Shown here piece after piece: positions 1 through 11,114 of a DNA stretch of 21,549 nt. The stretch is from Zoopage sp. CT-All (taxonomy: Eukaryota; Zoopagomycota; Zoopagomycetes; Zoopagales; Zoopagaceae). The first letter of the stretch is position 1. Each line of letters opens with the position of its first letter. Made by a program: the position numbers and the translations under genes. Under the pieces are notes generated by a model. It ran no database searches and was not told the DNA's origin. It saw nothing but the letters and a program-made list of their open reading frames with translations. Where the stretch lies: assembly GCA_004114245.1 (NCBI GenBank), contig QZWS01000150.1:1-21549 (forward strand), given 5' to 3'.

Positions 1-1966
1 TGGTGGTTCTCGCGGTGGACCACCACCTCCTCCTCCGCCTCCACCTGGAGGTGCCCGAGGAGGACCGCCACCACCACCACCTGGTGGTCCACGGCCACCG
101 GGTGCTCCTGCTCTCCGCGGCCCTGCGGCCAAAAAGGTTCCCAAGTACATGACGAAGAGCAAGCTCAAGCAGCTGCAATGGGACAAAATTGCCGATCACG
201 CCATGTCCAAAACAGTTTGGGCCCAGGCCCTTGAGCAGCGCGAGCAAATAGAAGAATCGTTTGGCATGACGCTTGGACAGTCGGGCGTGTTTGTCAACAT
301 GGATGAGCTATTCCTTGCAAAGGTGGCAGGTGGAGGGGTTGATGGAGAGAAAAGTATGTGGCTAGTCTACACTGTTCCGCTGACGCTTCTTGGTAGAGAA
401 GGAAGAGACAGAAGAAAAGGTTCAAGAAATATCTGTGCTGAACCCGAAGCGAGCGTATAACATCAGTAAGCCAATACTTCATCGCGCCTGGCGTAATTCT
501 GCTAGATATTGTCATTGGTCGCCTAAAGCAGTACACATTTGCACAGCTTCGACAGGCGATGCTGGTCATCAACACGGATATTTTGCAGGAGCCGCTTCTT
601 CGGCAGCTTCTTAATCTCATCCCAACGGCGGAAGAAAGAGGACTCCTGGCACCCTTTAGCGACAATGTTGAAAACCTTGCCCGAGCCGATCTATTCTTTG
701 TCGAGGTGCGGTCCTATTTTGTTGCAATTACTACAGCTGACCATGCGGTAGATGCTGAGAGTATACCGCTACGAACAGCGTCTCAAAGCGATGCACTTTT
801 TCCAGACCTTTGAGGAACGATTCTCCGATCTGGATGCTGTATGCCTATCAATTTCGCCCGTCGCAGATGATGGACCTAATCTTAGGGAATCAGTGCAGTC
901 ATCAGTGCTTCAGTGGCCTTGAGAACGACCCAATCGTTCCCCAAAGTCCTTGAGGTCTGATCAAATTGTTGCATGTCGCCTTTCTGACGACTGTCAGCTT
1001 ATCCTTCTTCTCGGCAACTACATGAACGGCACTGGTTTCCGAGGCAGCGCCAAGGCCATTAAGATCACGAGCATCAACAAGCTCACCGATACAAAGGCTG
1101 TCGACAATCAAACGACGCTACTGCATTTTGTCGCTGGCGTCGTCGAGAAGCAGTTCCCAGATCTTATCAAGTTCATGGACGAACTCCAGCCATTGACCGC
1201 CGCATGCAGAGGTGGGCTGATGCCACCTTTTCAGTCATCCTCATCATTTCTAGTGTCGTTCCAAGACCTGAACGCCGAGCACTCGGACATCAAGAATAAG
1301 CTGGGCGACCTCAAAGCTGAGCTCGAATCGCACTACATGAGCCCTGAAAGCTTGGACCCTGACGACAAGTTCTTGCGCGTCTGCCAGGATTTCTTGGATC
1401 GCCAAAGTCCGCGGTTTGACGAGGCAAACCGACGATTCGATCAGATGAAAAAGGTGTACGAGGAGATAGTCGTGCTTTACGGCGAAGATCCGCGGTCGTC
1501 ATCTCCCGAAGACTTTTTCGGCATCTTCAAGACGTTCATGACATCGTTCGACAAGGTCACAAAGGATAACCAAAAGGTGCGCGAGGTCGAGATGAAGAAG
1601 CTGGAGCGCAAGGCAAAGGAAGAGCGCGAGCGACAGATGCGCGAGGATCGTCTGCGAAAGAAGCAGGAGGAAGCGCAGCAGCGCAGCAAGAAGTCCGTGA
1701 TCGTTGCTGGGGCGGACGGAGACGACGACAAGGGCATGATGGACAAGCTGCTGGATCAGCTGCGGACGGGAACGGATGTGGATCAGGCCGGCAAGCGTGT
1801 GCGTGGAAGAGTGGGTGCCGAGGCAAAGGAGCGCGCTCGTCGCAGTGCCGCCGCACGGAGGGTTTCCATGTCGGCTCGAACGCTGGATCTGCTCAAGCAG
1901 ATGAAGGATTCAGAGGTGCCCGTGCCAGCGCTGCCTGCGTTGAAGGAGGAAAGAATCGGTGTGTAA
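1..1966 (+). CDS. Diaphanous-related formin, 3' part (FH1-FH2-DAD), partial at 5' end
   Basis: Actin nucleator and elongator: the FH2 dimer holds barbed ends and the FH1 proline tracts feed profilin-actin. Suggested exons are 2-353, 397-465, 506-705, 752-838, 886-954, 998-1211 and 1254-1966 (introns 40-47 nt), giving 567 visible residues. The window opens inside FH1 (runs of 8 and 5 prolines separated by Gly/Arg), followed by FH2 with KLKQLQWDKI, LNPKRAYNI, KVLELILLLGNYMNGTGF and AACRVSFQDL. The phase works at every junction, and FH2 spacing is normal only when the in-frame TGA at 920 is handled by introns 839-885 and 955-997. A long basic coiled-coil-like stretch (around residues 420-470) precedes a textbook DAD near residue 490 (GMMDKLLDQLRTG, then basic RVRGR). 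The DAD implies Rho-GTPase-relieved autoinhibition; the GBD/DID must lie left of the window. The gene is convergent with the dioxygenase gene, with 99 bp between stops. Confidence 0.95.
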
Positions 1967-2065
1967 ATGTGTGGTTTGCCGTGAGGTCGTTTATGTTTAT
2001 TGGCAAAATGGTGGCGTCCAGCCATGATCGAGAATGAGCTGCATCTAAAGAAGAAAACCACTGCA

Positions 2066-3371
<1,306 letters not shown>

Positions 3372-3531
3372 CGCGGTGGAGGCAGAGAGGATTTGCGCAG
3401 CACTTTTCCCAGACTTTTGGAGGGGGCACGCCAAAGATAGGCAATGCTGCCTCATATATACGAGCCTGGGCTGAAGTGGAGAGCGGGAATGGCCTCCTCT
3501 CCCACAATGTATGCATGCTCAGTACGCTCAG

Positions 3532-6510
3532 CTACTCCTGTCGGCGGCGGGTTGCTGAGACAAACACGTCCATGGACATGGGCTCCTTGCGTTTGATAGC
3601 GCTGGCTGCGGAGGACGCCCGCAGCGATTCTAGGAACCCGTCGACCTTGGACTTGTCGGATGTGGTATGCTTCGTTGCTTGCTCGTGGCTGCCTATACAG
3701 ACTGATCAGCCGCAGATCGACGCTGATGTGCCGATTTACGATTGTCGAAAGGAACAGTATCATCATGATCGTCAGCCTCTCGTCTCTACAACACATCGTT
3801 ACCGATGGCGCCATGGCCTGTGACGCTGTACCTCAATGAGTTCGCCTATTTTGCTGGCTAATAGGGTCTGCTGGGTATGCGCGGCAATTTTAGCTGCAGC
3901 CCCAAGTGATGCTATGCGGCGAAGGCCAAGGCAGAGGTCGTATGCTCGCTGGGTTCGTTCGGCTTTGCATGCTTGCTGGGGTCATGTGTCAGGCGATAGG
4001 ATCACGGGCATGCAGTCCTACCTGGATAAGCGCCAGTGTAACTTTGTCAATTTCCACCAACGAGACATGAGCAAGCCCCATGTCATGAATGATGGACATC
4101 TTTGATATCCTTGAGGCACGCGTTAAAGCGATGTCAATAAAAATAGCCCTACTTCTGCTCAAGAGGATTGGTTGCCGAACTAAGAAATGGAGCCTCTAGA
4201 GCTATCCGTTCAATTATAGGCGGTGGTATGGCTGGTTCCTATCGGAGACGGTGGGCGTCTGCAGCCTATCATGTGCAGCGACAAACCTGTGTGGGAAGGT
4301 ACAAAAATTCTTCTGCGTCAAACCCAATCGGCCAAATGCTATCTGGCACACTTGCAGGGAGTACAGCTACCCAGGATTTGCCCTTAAGCATCGACAGTCT
4401 CGATTGCTTTGAGAAGATTGCTGGAAGGCCCGAGTCAGATATGCCAATCCAGGATACATCCAATGCGTTGGCTGGCAGTATAACATCGATGATGACATCA
4501 GCACCCGCGACAAAATAGCCGAAACATCGCGATGCAGCTAATTAAATTGGTATGGATTGACTTGAAAAATAAACTCACAAAAGGCAAACACCATCTGATT
4601 TGCAGAAGTCATACTTACAAGGAAGGGGAGTGCCACCACGTTCAGCTGAACACCGCCGACGCTAAAGACACGCAAGTAGCCAAATGACGTATATACAGCG
4701 ACATGGTCGTTCCAGGCCGATAGCACTACGCTCGTCAGCGCCTTGTAGATACAGTCGCTGAATTTACAATGTATCGTTTCGCCGGCTTCCATGGCATACT
4801 CCCAAGAGTTGCTGGTGGTCCAGTTGCTTGAACCGCGAAACGATACAGTAGTCTGACTGGCAAAAGCGCACCCTTGCTCGGTAAGTGCCGCCTTGTCGAT
4901 GTTCATATCGTCGCTGAAGTGATATGCCCGGTTATTTACTCTGAGCAAAGTTGATTATAGGGCAATGCTGGCATAACAGCACCTGTCGTGATACTCGACG
5001 CGAATCACGGTCGATTCGTCGTTTGCCGAACGGGTGACAAAGCCAACCTTGTTAAAGTCTAAATTGTGATAAGTCGATCACGAAGCATTTGCATAAATTC
5101 ATACTCAGGATACTGGTTCCTCCCGATCGCATTTTTGATCCATTTTGAAAGCAGTGAGCTGGATAGCGCTAGGTCAGACTTGGTAATACTTGAGATCCAC
5201 CTACGCTGAGCGAGAGCATGGCTCATGGCAGCAATGGGGGCGTTGCTGATCGACGTTAGATACGACAGATTGGGTGCACCTTTCTCCTGAGGTGCAGCGC
5301 GAACACCTTTAGAGGCGCTAATATCGTCGTCGGACTCAGAGCCACTCGCATCATCATCTTGATCAATGTCCACGCCATCATCATCATCACTCATATCAAC
5401 GTCTCCAGCAGTGTCAGGCACCGTCAGCGCATTATACTGTCCGTGCATGTCTGCCTAATGACGCATCAGTATGATAGCTGCGAATTATGGTTCAGCCCAC
5501 CACGACGAGTCTGCTGTTGTCGTTGGACCAAGCCGCAGAGGTGATATCTCCGCCTGTCGACGACACACCCATCTTGGCGAAACTCTTGCTGCCAAGGAAA
5601 ACGACACTGCTTCCTGTGATGCACGCGAGTGCTGTTCCATTGTGGCTCCATGAAACGCCATTAGCCTTGTTCGAAAGTGTCTTGACGCGATTCGCACCAA
5701 CCGAGACTATTTGAACAACTAGACACGTGTGAGTATCGCAAGAGCCACTCCAATACATGCTACCCCCATCTTGGTTAATCAAAGCCAATTTGGAACCATC
5801 GGCGCTCCACGATATTCCCAGATCGGAGATAAGGGGACTGCTGCCTGGCTTGCAGCACTTGTATTCGTAGATATCGACTGCCGAATCCGTTGTCCAGATC
5901 TGACAAAGGCCTCGCGAATCCAATGTCGCCTATTAAACGGTGAATACTTTGTGGGCACTACAGCATGCTAAATATTGTACAATATTTTTACCGTCTGGGC
6001 GAAATTGGCTGCACACGGCGTTACCAGAGATCAGCTCAAGCGTGGACATTGCAACTCCCGAGACAGCGTCATACACCTTGACATGGATGTCTCTGCACTT
6101 ATTTAGTAAGCAAAGAAAATGTCAAGCCTACTCTGTCGAAATTGACAGGCGATTCGAACCGGAGTGTCCAGCGATATGTGTCACTGGCAATTGCGTGCGG
6201 AGGACGAGTCGACGCTCAGATCCTTCACAGGAGAACACGGCGCGATCGACAGCAAAGTATATGATGCCGTTCTATCATTGATGTTAGATAATGCAAGACG
6301 GCGCGTAATCGGTTGCCATTTCGGTGAGGGCGCGGATGGACTCGGACGCATGTTCAAGGATGGCGACTTCGGCGCCAAACTTCTTGACAAACCCATCGGC
6401 GCCCGCCGTTACGATCCTATTTGGATATAGCACCGTGGCAGCCTTGGTGGCACCTACTGGTCGTTGCTATATGTGACGAGCGTACGGCCCTCGGCGTGGG
6501 CAATCTTCAT
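3532..6510 (-). CDS. Ctf4/Mcl1/AND-1-like replisome hub (WD40 plus SepB domain)
   Basis: Trimeric replisome adaptor linking CMG helicase to polymerase alpha and used in sister-chromatid cohesion. Sixteen exons (minus strand): 6510-6458, 6416-6317, 6271-6132, 6092-5981, 5929-5764, 5718-5501, 5454-5205, 5158-5105, 5058-4983, 4940-4579, 4537-4287, 4238-4153, 4109-4022, 3975-3832, 3785-3740, 3692-3532. All phases close, giving 768 residues; introns are 39-51 nt. Residues 1-263 form a WD40 propeller (IAHAEGRTLVTYSND, VTAGADGFVKKF, CSQFRPDG, DLGISWSADGSKLALINQDG). An acidic linker follows (about 280-308). The SepB propeller spans about 345-620 (FNKVGFVTRS, VEYHDRVNNRAYHFSDD, SFGYLRVFSVGG, IWPIGF). 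Then comes the helical domain (LALIQQACKAERTQRAYDL) and a basic tail. No HMG box is present, as expected for fungi. Individual splice sites, especially the GC donor at 6316, are inferred. Confidence 0.9.
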
Positions 6511-6540
6511 TCCGAGATTGGCGATTGATAGATAAACGGC

Positions 6541-6546
6541 TTTATA
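6541..6546 (-). promoter_or_regulatory. TATA-like element upstream of the Ctf4-like gene
   Basis: Reading the minus strand, TATAAA lies 31 nt before the chosen ATG at 6510, within the 185-bp gap between the SNF2 stop and this start. The spacing would suit a very short 5' leader. This is only a motif match. Confidence 0.3.
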
Positions 6547-6695
6547 CAAACATCGAGAGGTTAGCCCACGCCGTCCAGCCCCAATAATACCGAATTCTTC
6601 ACAGGCAATTGGCTCTGTATTCCTTGACAACACGCTGAATAATATAGTGCGAAGATGGATACTGATTCTTTCTGCAATAGCCGACCATTACAGAA

Positions 6696-9600
6696 TCAAC
6701 GTCTCATGTCGAACAGCTTCATCAGCGCTTCCGAATCGAGTTTCTCCATCTTCATGGACGGCAATTCCCCGAGAGCACCTAGTACATTCTCAGATGGGAT
6801 TTACGTGCACATCCTCTACCTTGAGCCATGGTACGCTTGCGATTCTGCAGATCGAGGATACGGCCTTCGACAGAGTTGGCGATAATTGGAATCATAATAT
6901 GAACCTCTTTGAGTTGTCCAATACGATGAAGACGATCCATTGCCTGATCTATTACAGCAGTTAGCTGACTTTATCCAGTCTATAGCTTATCGCTGGACCT
7001 TCAACGGCTAATAATGGTTTGAGTGCAATCCAAGGCACAGCAAATTCGCTTACCTCCGTTCCACCAAACATCCATCAGCACGCCGCGATTTGCACAGGTC
7101 AAGTTTAGGCCAACCGAACCAGCTTTGAGAGACATTAGCAGAACACGGCGCTTCCTTTTGGTGCGAAAGCGGGTGATTATTTCCGCACGCTGATCTGATT
7201 TCATTGAACCGTCATCTAAGAGTGAATTTAAACAAATGTAGAATAGCTCGGAGCGCATACAGCGCAGTATTTTGACGTCCCTCTCCCTGAGCTCCGCTTC
7301 GATAATGTCCAGCAATGACGTCCACTGCGAGAATACAACCTATTCTCATAGTAGCAAAACCGGCTGGACAGTCCTGAATATACCATCTTGTCGTCCTCAG
7401 TCTCATCGAGCATCGTCTGAATTTCTTGAATAAGCCAATCAACTTTGGTGGAGCGGAGACTAGCTGCCTGTCTACTAATATCGGTCTCGCACGACGAACA
7501 GCTGTCCGATGATTCCAGGCTACAACGAAAGGTCATTCATAGCACCGTCTAGGCCATTTGACTTACGCAGGCTCACCACAGATTCGACACATCTTCTTGG
7601 AAATAGCCATGCCTCCTAGCTCAGCAGCTAGGGCATCGACGTCTTCTTTGGCACTGCAAGATTGTAAAGCCGTCTTGATATCGTTCTCATCCAAGTTATT
7701 GCACAACAGCGAAGGATGACTGCAAGTTTGGCGCAGACGCATGAGAAGGGTGAGCGCGTCTGCCATGCGTCCACCGAGACCTCTGTCGCTCTTATCGATA
7801 CGCTCGGCCCAATTCTTAATCTTGTTTTCGGCGAGATCATAGAGGGCCTGTTCTGGAGCTGAGAACGCTAACTCCACGTGCTTTGTGTGCTTAATCGGGA
7901 GAGAAAGGAGTGGCTTTCCATCCAAGATTGTGTGCTTCGACCGGCGAAGGAGGATCGCCTTGAGCACAACTTGCAACCTCCTAACAGCGACGACTGAATT
8001 CTTCCCCGTCATAGGACGAACGAAATCCGCGCGAAATGTGGCAAGCTCGTGATAAGGAGCAATATGCAGAAGCTTGAAATAGGAGAATGCGTCGAGTATG
8101 GTGTTCTGAATCGGGGTGCCAGAGAGGCACCAGCGACAGCGAGTGATGACATTAAATGCGCCTTTCGCGGCCTTGGAGTTGTGGTTTTTGATATTTTGTG
8201 CTTCGTCAAGGACTAATCGATAGTACTTCTTCCTAGCCACAAACGAATCGTAGCCAGCTTCAAACTCCCGGCCAAGAACATCATAGGTTGTAAGGACAAT
8301 GTCGGCAGTCCTAACTTCATACTCCACTAGTTATGAGAAATTAGCAGTGTTTGACGAATCAAGGAGGCGTGCACTTTGATCGGTACGGGCCCTGGTAAAT
8401 GACAGTGGAGAGTTTCCCGCCTGTCTTGCTGTACACCTCCTCTTCCCATTGCTTGAGCAATGAAAGTGGGGCAACGACAAGGGTGGCTTTGCAACCGGGG
8501 TCATTCGACGGGTTTGCGAGAATAAGTGAGATGGTGGTCACGGTCTTGCCGAGCCCCATGTCGTCAGCGAGAATGCCACCTTTGTATTGCCCGCGCTCCT
8601 GATTTATCATCCATGCGAGCGCTAGCTGCTGATGCCACATAAGACTCACAGTCAGGTCAGCGGGCTTGAGCTTCATGGCTTCGGCACGGATATCGTCATC
8701 GACATCTGCCTGGAGGTTTTCCACGAGCATCTTAACGCTATGGTTAGTGGCATCCGCTTTGGGAGTCGAGTTAGCGGATGAAAATCCGGCTTCGTGCGTA
8801 GATGGTAGGATCGTAGAGGAGTTGGAGGGCGGCATGACAGGCGGGCGGACTTTGGCGTGCAATGCGTTGAGATGACCAGGATTGTGGCGGAACTCGTGTG
8901 GGCGACGAAGCGCGAGTGGATCGTAGTTAAATGACGACGGGGACGAGGATTTGGTGGAGAGGGAGGACTGAAGGCGGTCATAGGAGGAGGAAGCTGGGGC
9001 GACGGTGGACGTAGGCATATCGACGAGATTGTTCGTCGGTTCATTAATAGCAGTAGGAACCTAAATTAATTGAATACGTGGTTAAGAGGCTTGTGCTACT
9101 GCACAGGTAATGTACCTTCGCAGCAGTAGAGTCGCTGATGTTGTTAGTGCTTCCCGCAATAGTAATTTTCGAGCTGCTCAACCCTATTGATGGCGTCAAA
9201 CGCGTCAGCTGCAGCTTCTATGAAAACGAGTAGTGGCCTCACCATTGCTGTGCTCCGGTTTCGAGGACGCCACATCAATGGAGGCAGCACTGAGAGCGGG
9301 AACCTAATAAAACAATTAAAGCAATCAGAAGAACGTATCTGACGCACCTCGCGTTTAGCCAGTACATCATTAGGTGACGGCAACTCGACATTATCGGCAG
9401 ATATATCGCTTACGCGGCGCACGTTCTTCGCCTCGGCCACCGTCAGCGTCTCAGGTAGCGCTGTATAATCACTGCCGTCGTTATCGACATCGCTCTGTGC
9501 ATCACGAGTGTCCTCATCGTCGCTGGATATGATGGCACGCGTGTTGCGGTACTCCACTATGCTGCCACCAGGATCTGCAGCCCCAGTCGCTGTTTTGGCC

Positions 9601-9719
9601 GAAGTTGCATGAGAATGCGGGAAAATAGGCTGCTCGTCGTCGGACGGAAACAAATCGCTGGCAAGCAACGACATGTGATCGATCGGGAAGAATGAGTCGT
9701 GTTGACTGTTTCGCTCCAT
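6696..9719 (-). CDS. Rad16/Uls1-type SNF2-family DNA translocase
   Basis: SWI2/SNF2 ATPase that tracks on double-stranded DNA. Relatives act in repair and post-replication bypass (Rad5, Rad16) or clear SUMOylated proteins (Uls1). Exons (minus strand): 9719-9348, 9303-9243, 9183-9116, 9060-8375, 8310-7567, 7519-7384, 7339-7261, 7215-7054, 7007-6999 (9 nt), 6948-6820, 6778-6696; 842 residues. The first 300 or so residues are Ser/Asp-rich. Lobe 1: HQQLALAWM, DDMGLGKT (about 333-340), TTYDVL, DEAQ box (431-434), LSGTPIQNT. Lobe 2: VVFSQWTSLLDIIE, RYDGSMKSDQRAEII, AGSVGLNLT, DQAMDRLHRIGQ (773-784). Between the lobes, where the family has a RING, only four cysteines remain (637, 640, 651, 654). Start uncertain: 9719 has the better context; 9674 (827 residues) is possible. 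The acceptor at 8311 is the least certain splice site. I cannot assign a specific orthologue. Confidence 0.92.
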
Positions 9720-9732
9720 CCCTTCACAGCAC
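9720..9732. promoter_or_regulatory. Minimal gap between divergent SNF2 and T5orf172 genes
   Basis: Only 13 bp separate the two chosen ATGs, so the promoter of each gene must lie inside the transcribed or coding 5' part of the other, unless one true start lies further in (for the SNF2 gene, the next Met is at 9674). Confidence 0.4.
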
Positions 9733-11108
9733 ATGAGCCTTTCCGTTGCAGCGACAGAAATCCGCTGCAATGGGGTCAACTTCTCCAATGCAAAGCGCTG
9801 CCGCCGAAAACGCTCTGCCCGAATGCCACCACCCCTCCCGCTGCTTCGCAACCGTGTCAGCACCGGCTCGTCAGCATCAGAGTCGCTGGAGAATAGGTGG
9901 TATTGTCATCAACACGCCGCGCAGGCCGAAAACGGATTATTTGGGTATCGAAGAACGTCAAAACTTATGAACGATGATTCTGATGACGAAGCAGCGGTTG
10001 ATATCACACGGCAGGAAATACCTATCAATATACTGGAAGATGGAAGAGAGATATCAATTCTCGATATACTGGAAGATGAAATAGTGGATGGTTCGACTGT
10101 GGAGGTGATAGAGGATCAGGGCGACGATGAGCTTGGCGATTTGGTCGCGTCCATGTCCAGGATTCACGTTGACATTCCATCACCGCAACCGCTGTCCTCA
10201 ACTTTAAACGAAGGACAAACGCTACTATCAGGTACTATTATATCATGCCACCCTCCTCTGACTGTAAGGTAGAGGAGGATATTGAACTCGACTTTTTCAC
10301 ACCCGACGAGACCCCCGTATTTGATATTACAGAACGCTTGCCAACGACGCCTACCACCGCGCTGGACTCCACTGACAGCGACGACGACATCCGAATACCA
10401 ATTCAAGCAGCGGCATCCGCAGGCCAGTCATCGCCGATCCTGGGCCCAACAAGCAAGACGATCTGCCAAGGATGGGTCAAGCGCACTGGCCAGCGCTGCT
10501 CGTTTCCAGTACTCCGCAACTCTCGCTACTGCTCACGCCATCAGCACCACGATTCAAGGGCAATCGAGACACTGCCGGCTTCCGAACGCGTCAAAGTCCT
10601 CAACGCACTCTTCGCCGTTCTCCCGCCAGCACTCGACGCTGGTACCCGCTCCCTCATGGCCATGGAGCATTGTCGGCCCATCTCGGGCGCGGACAAATCC
10701 GGGTGGATCTATGCCTTTACCAACCACCGCCGATCGGATGTCCCGGCCTCGGACACTCATTTACTGATCAAGCTCGGGCGCGCATACAACCTACCGCGAC
10801 GACTCGGCGAATGGAAGCGAACCTGCACCAGGCCTGACGGGTCACAGAAGCGGCTTGTGCTGTGGGGCGCGTGGCGCACCGGAAGCTGCCACCGCGTGGA
10901 AGCATTGCTGCATATGGCAGTGGAGCGGCACCGAGTGACGGACGTGTCGGCGCTATGCGAGTCGTGTGGTCGGCTGCCCGGCGCTTCGGTGCAGCACAAG
11001 GAATGGTTCCGGCTGCCAAGGCCTGGAGCCGTGGTCCAGAGCGACCTGGTGAGCTTGGACGAGGTGTTTCGGCTGGCTGAGGCCCTGTGCACTATGTATT
11101 TCAATTGA
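9733..11108 (+). CDS. T5orf172/DUF1766 (Mug113-like) protein with two zinc-binding motifs
   Basis: Function unknown. The C-terminal domain (about residues 309-435; SGWIYAFTNH, LIKLGRAYNLPRRLGEW) belongs to the GIY-YIG-related T5orf172 family, which includes fission-yeast Mug113. Family membership suggests a nucic-acid-binding or nuclease-like fold but no proven activity here. Exons are 9733-10231 and 10273-11108 (41-nt intron), giving 444 residues. Two zinc-finger-like motifs stand out. Motif 1 has C12, C23, C58 and H61; motif 2 has C231, C242, C253 and H256. Both have exactly ten residues between the first two Cys and end in Tyr-Cys-x2-His. An acidic, low-complexity linker (about 78-210) separates them. 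The weakly placed ATG at 9733 is chosen because motif 1 begins 11 residues later. The stop is 6 nt before the TRM11 ATG and in the same frame. Confidence 0.85.
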
Positions 11109-11114
11109 CTCGGC

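Noticed and set aside
920-922. In-frame TGA that would break the formin
   Set aside because: Two short introns (839-885 and 955-997) change the frame around it and restore the normal FH2 sequence and spacing; not a pseudogene.
3476-4518. Series of plus-strand frames that look like small genes between the dioxygenase and WD40 exons
   Set aside because: The minus strand here carries the last exons of the Ctf4-like gene with correct phases, so these frames are shadows.
6151-6160. GGTTCGAATC on the minus strand, a match to a tRNA B box
   Set aside because: No A box or cloverleaf can be formed around it, and it lies in a WD40-coding exon.
8311-8340. Alternative acceptor (AG at 8328-8327) for the SNF2 intron that starts at 8374
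   Set aside because: It would join the exons in the wrong phase and give an early stop; the AG ending at 8311 keeps the frame, although the junction still needs RNA support.
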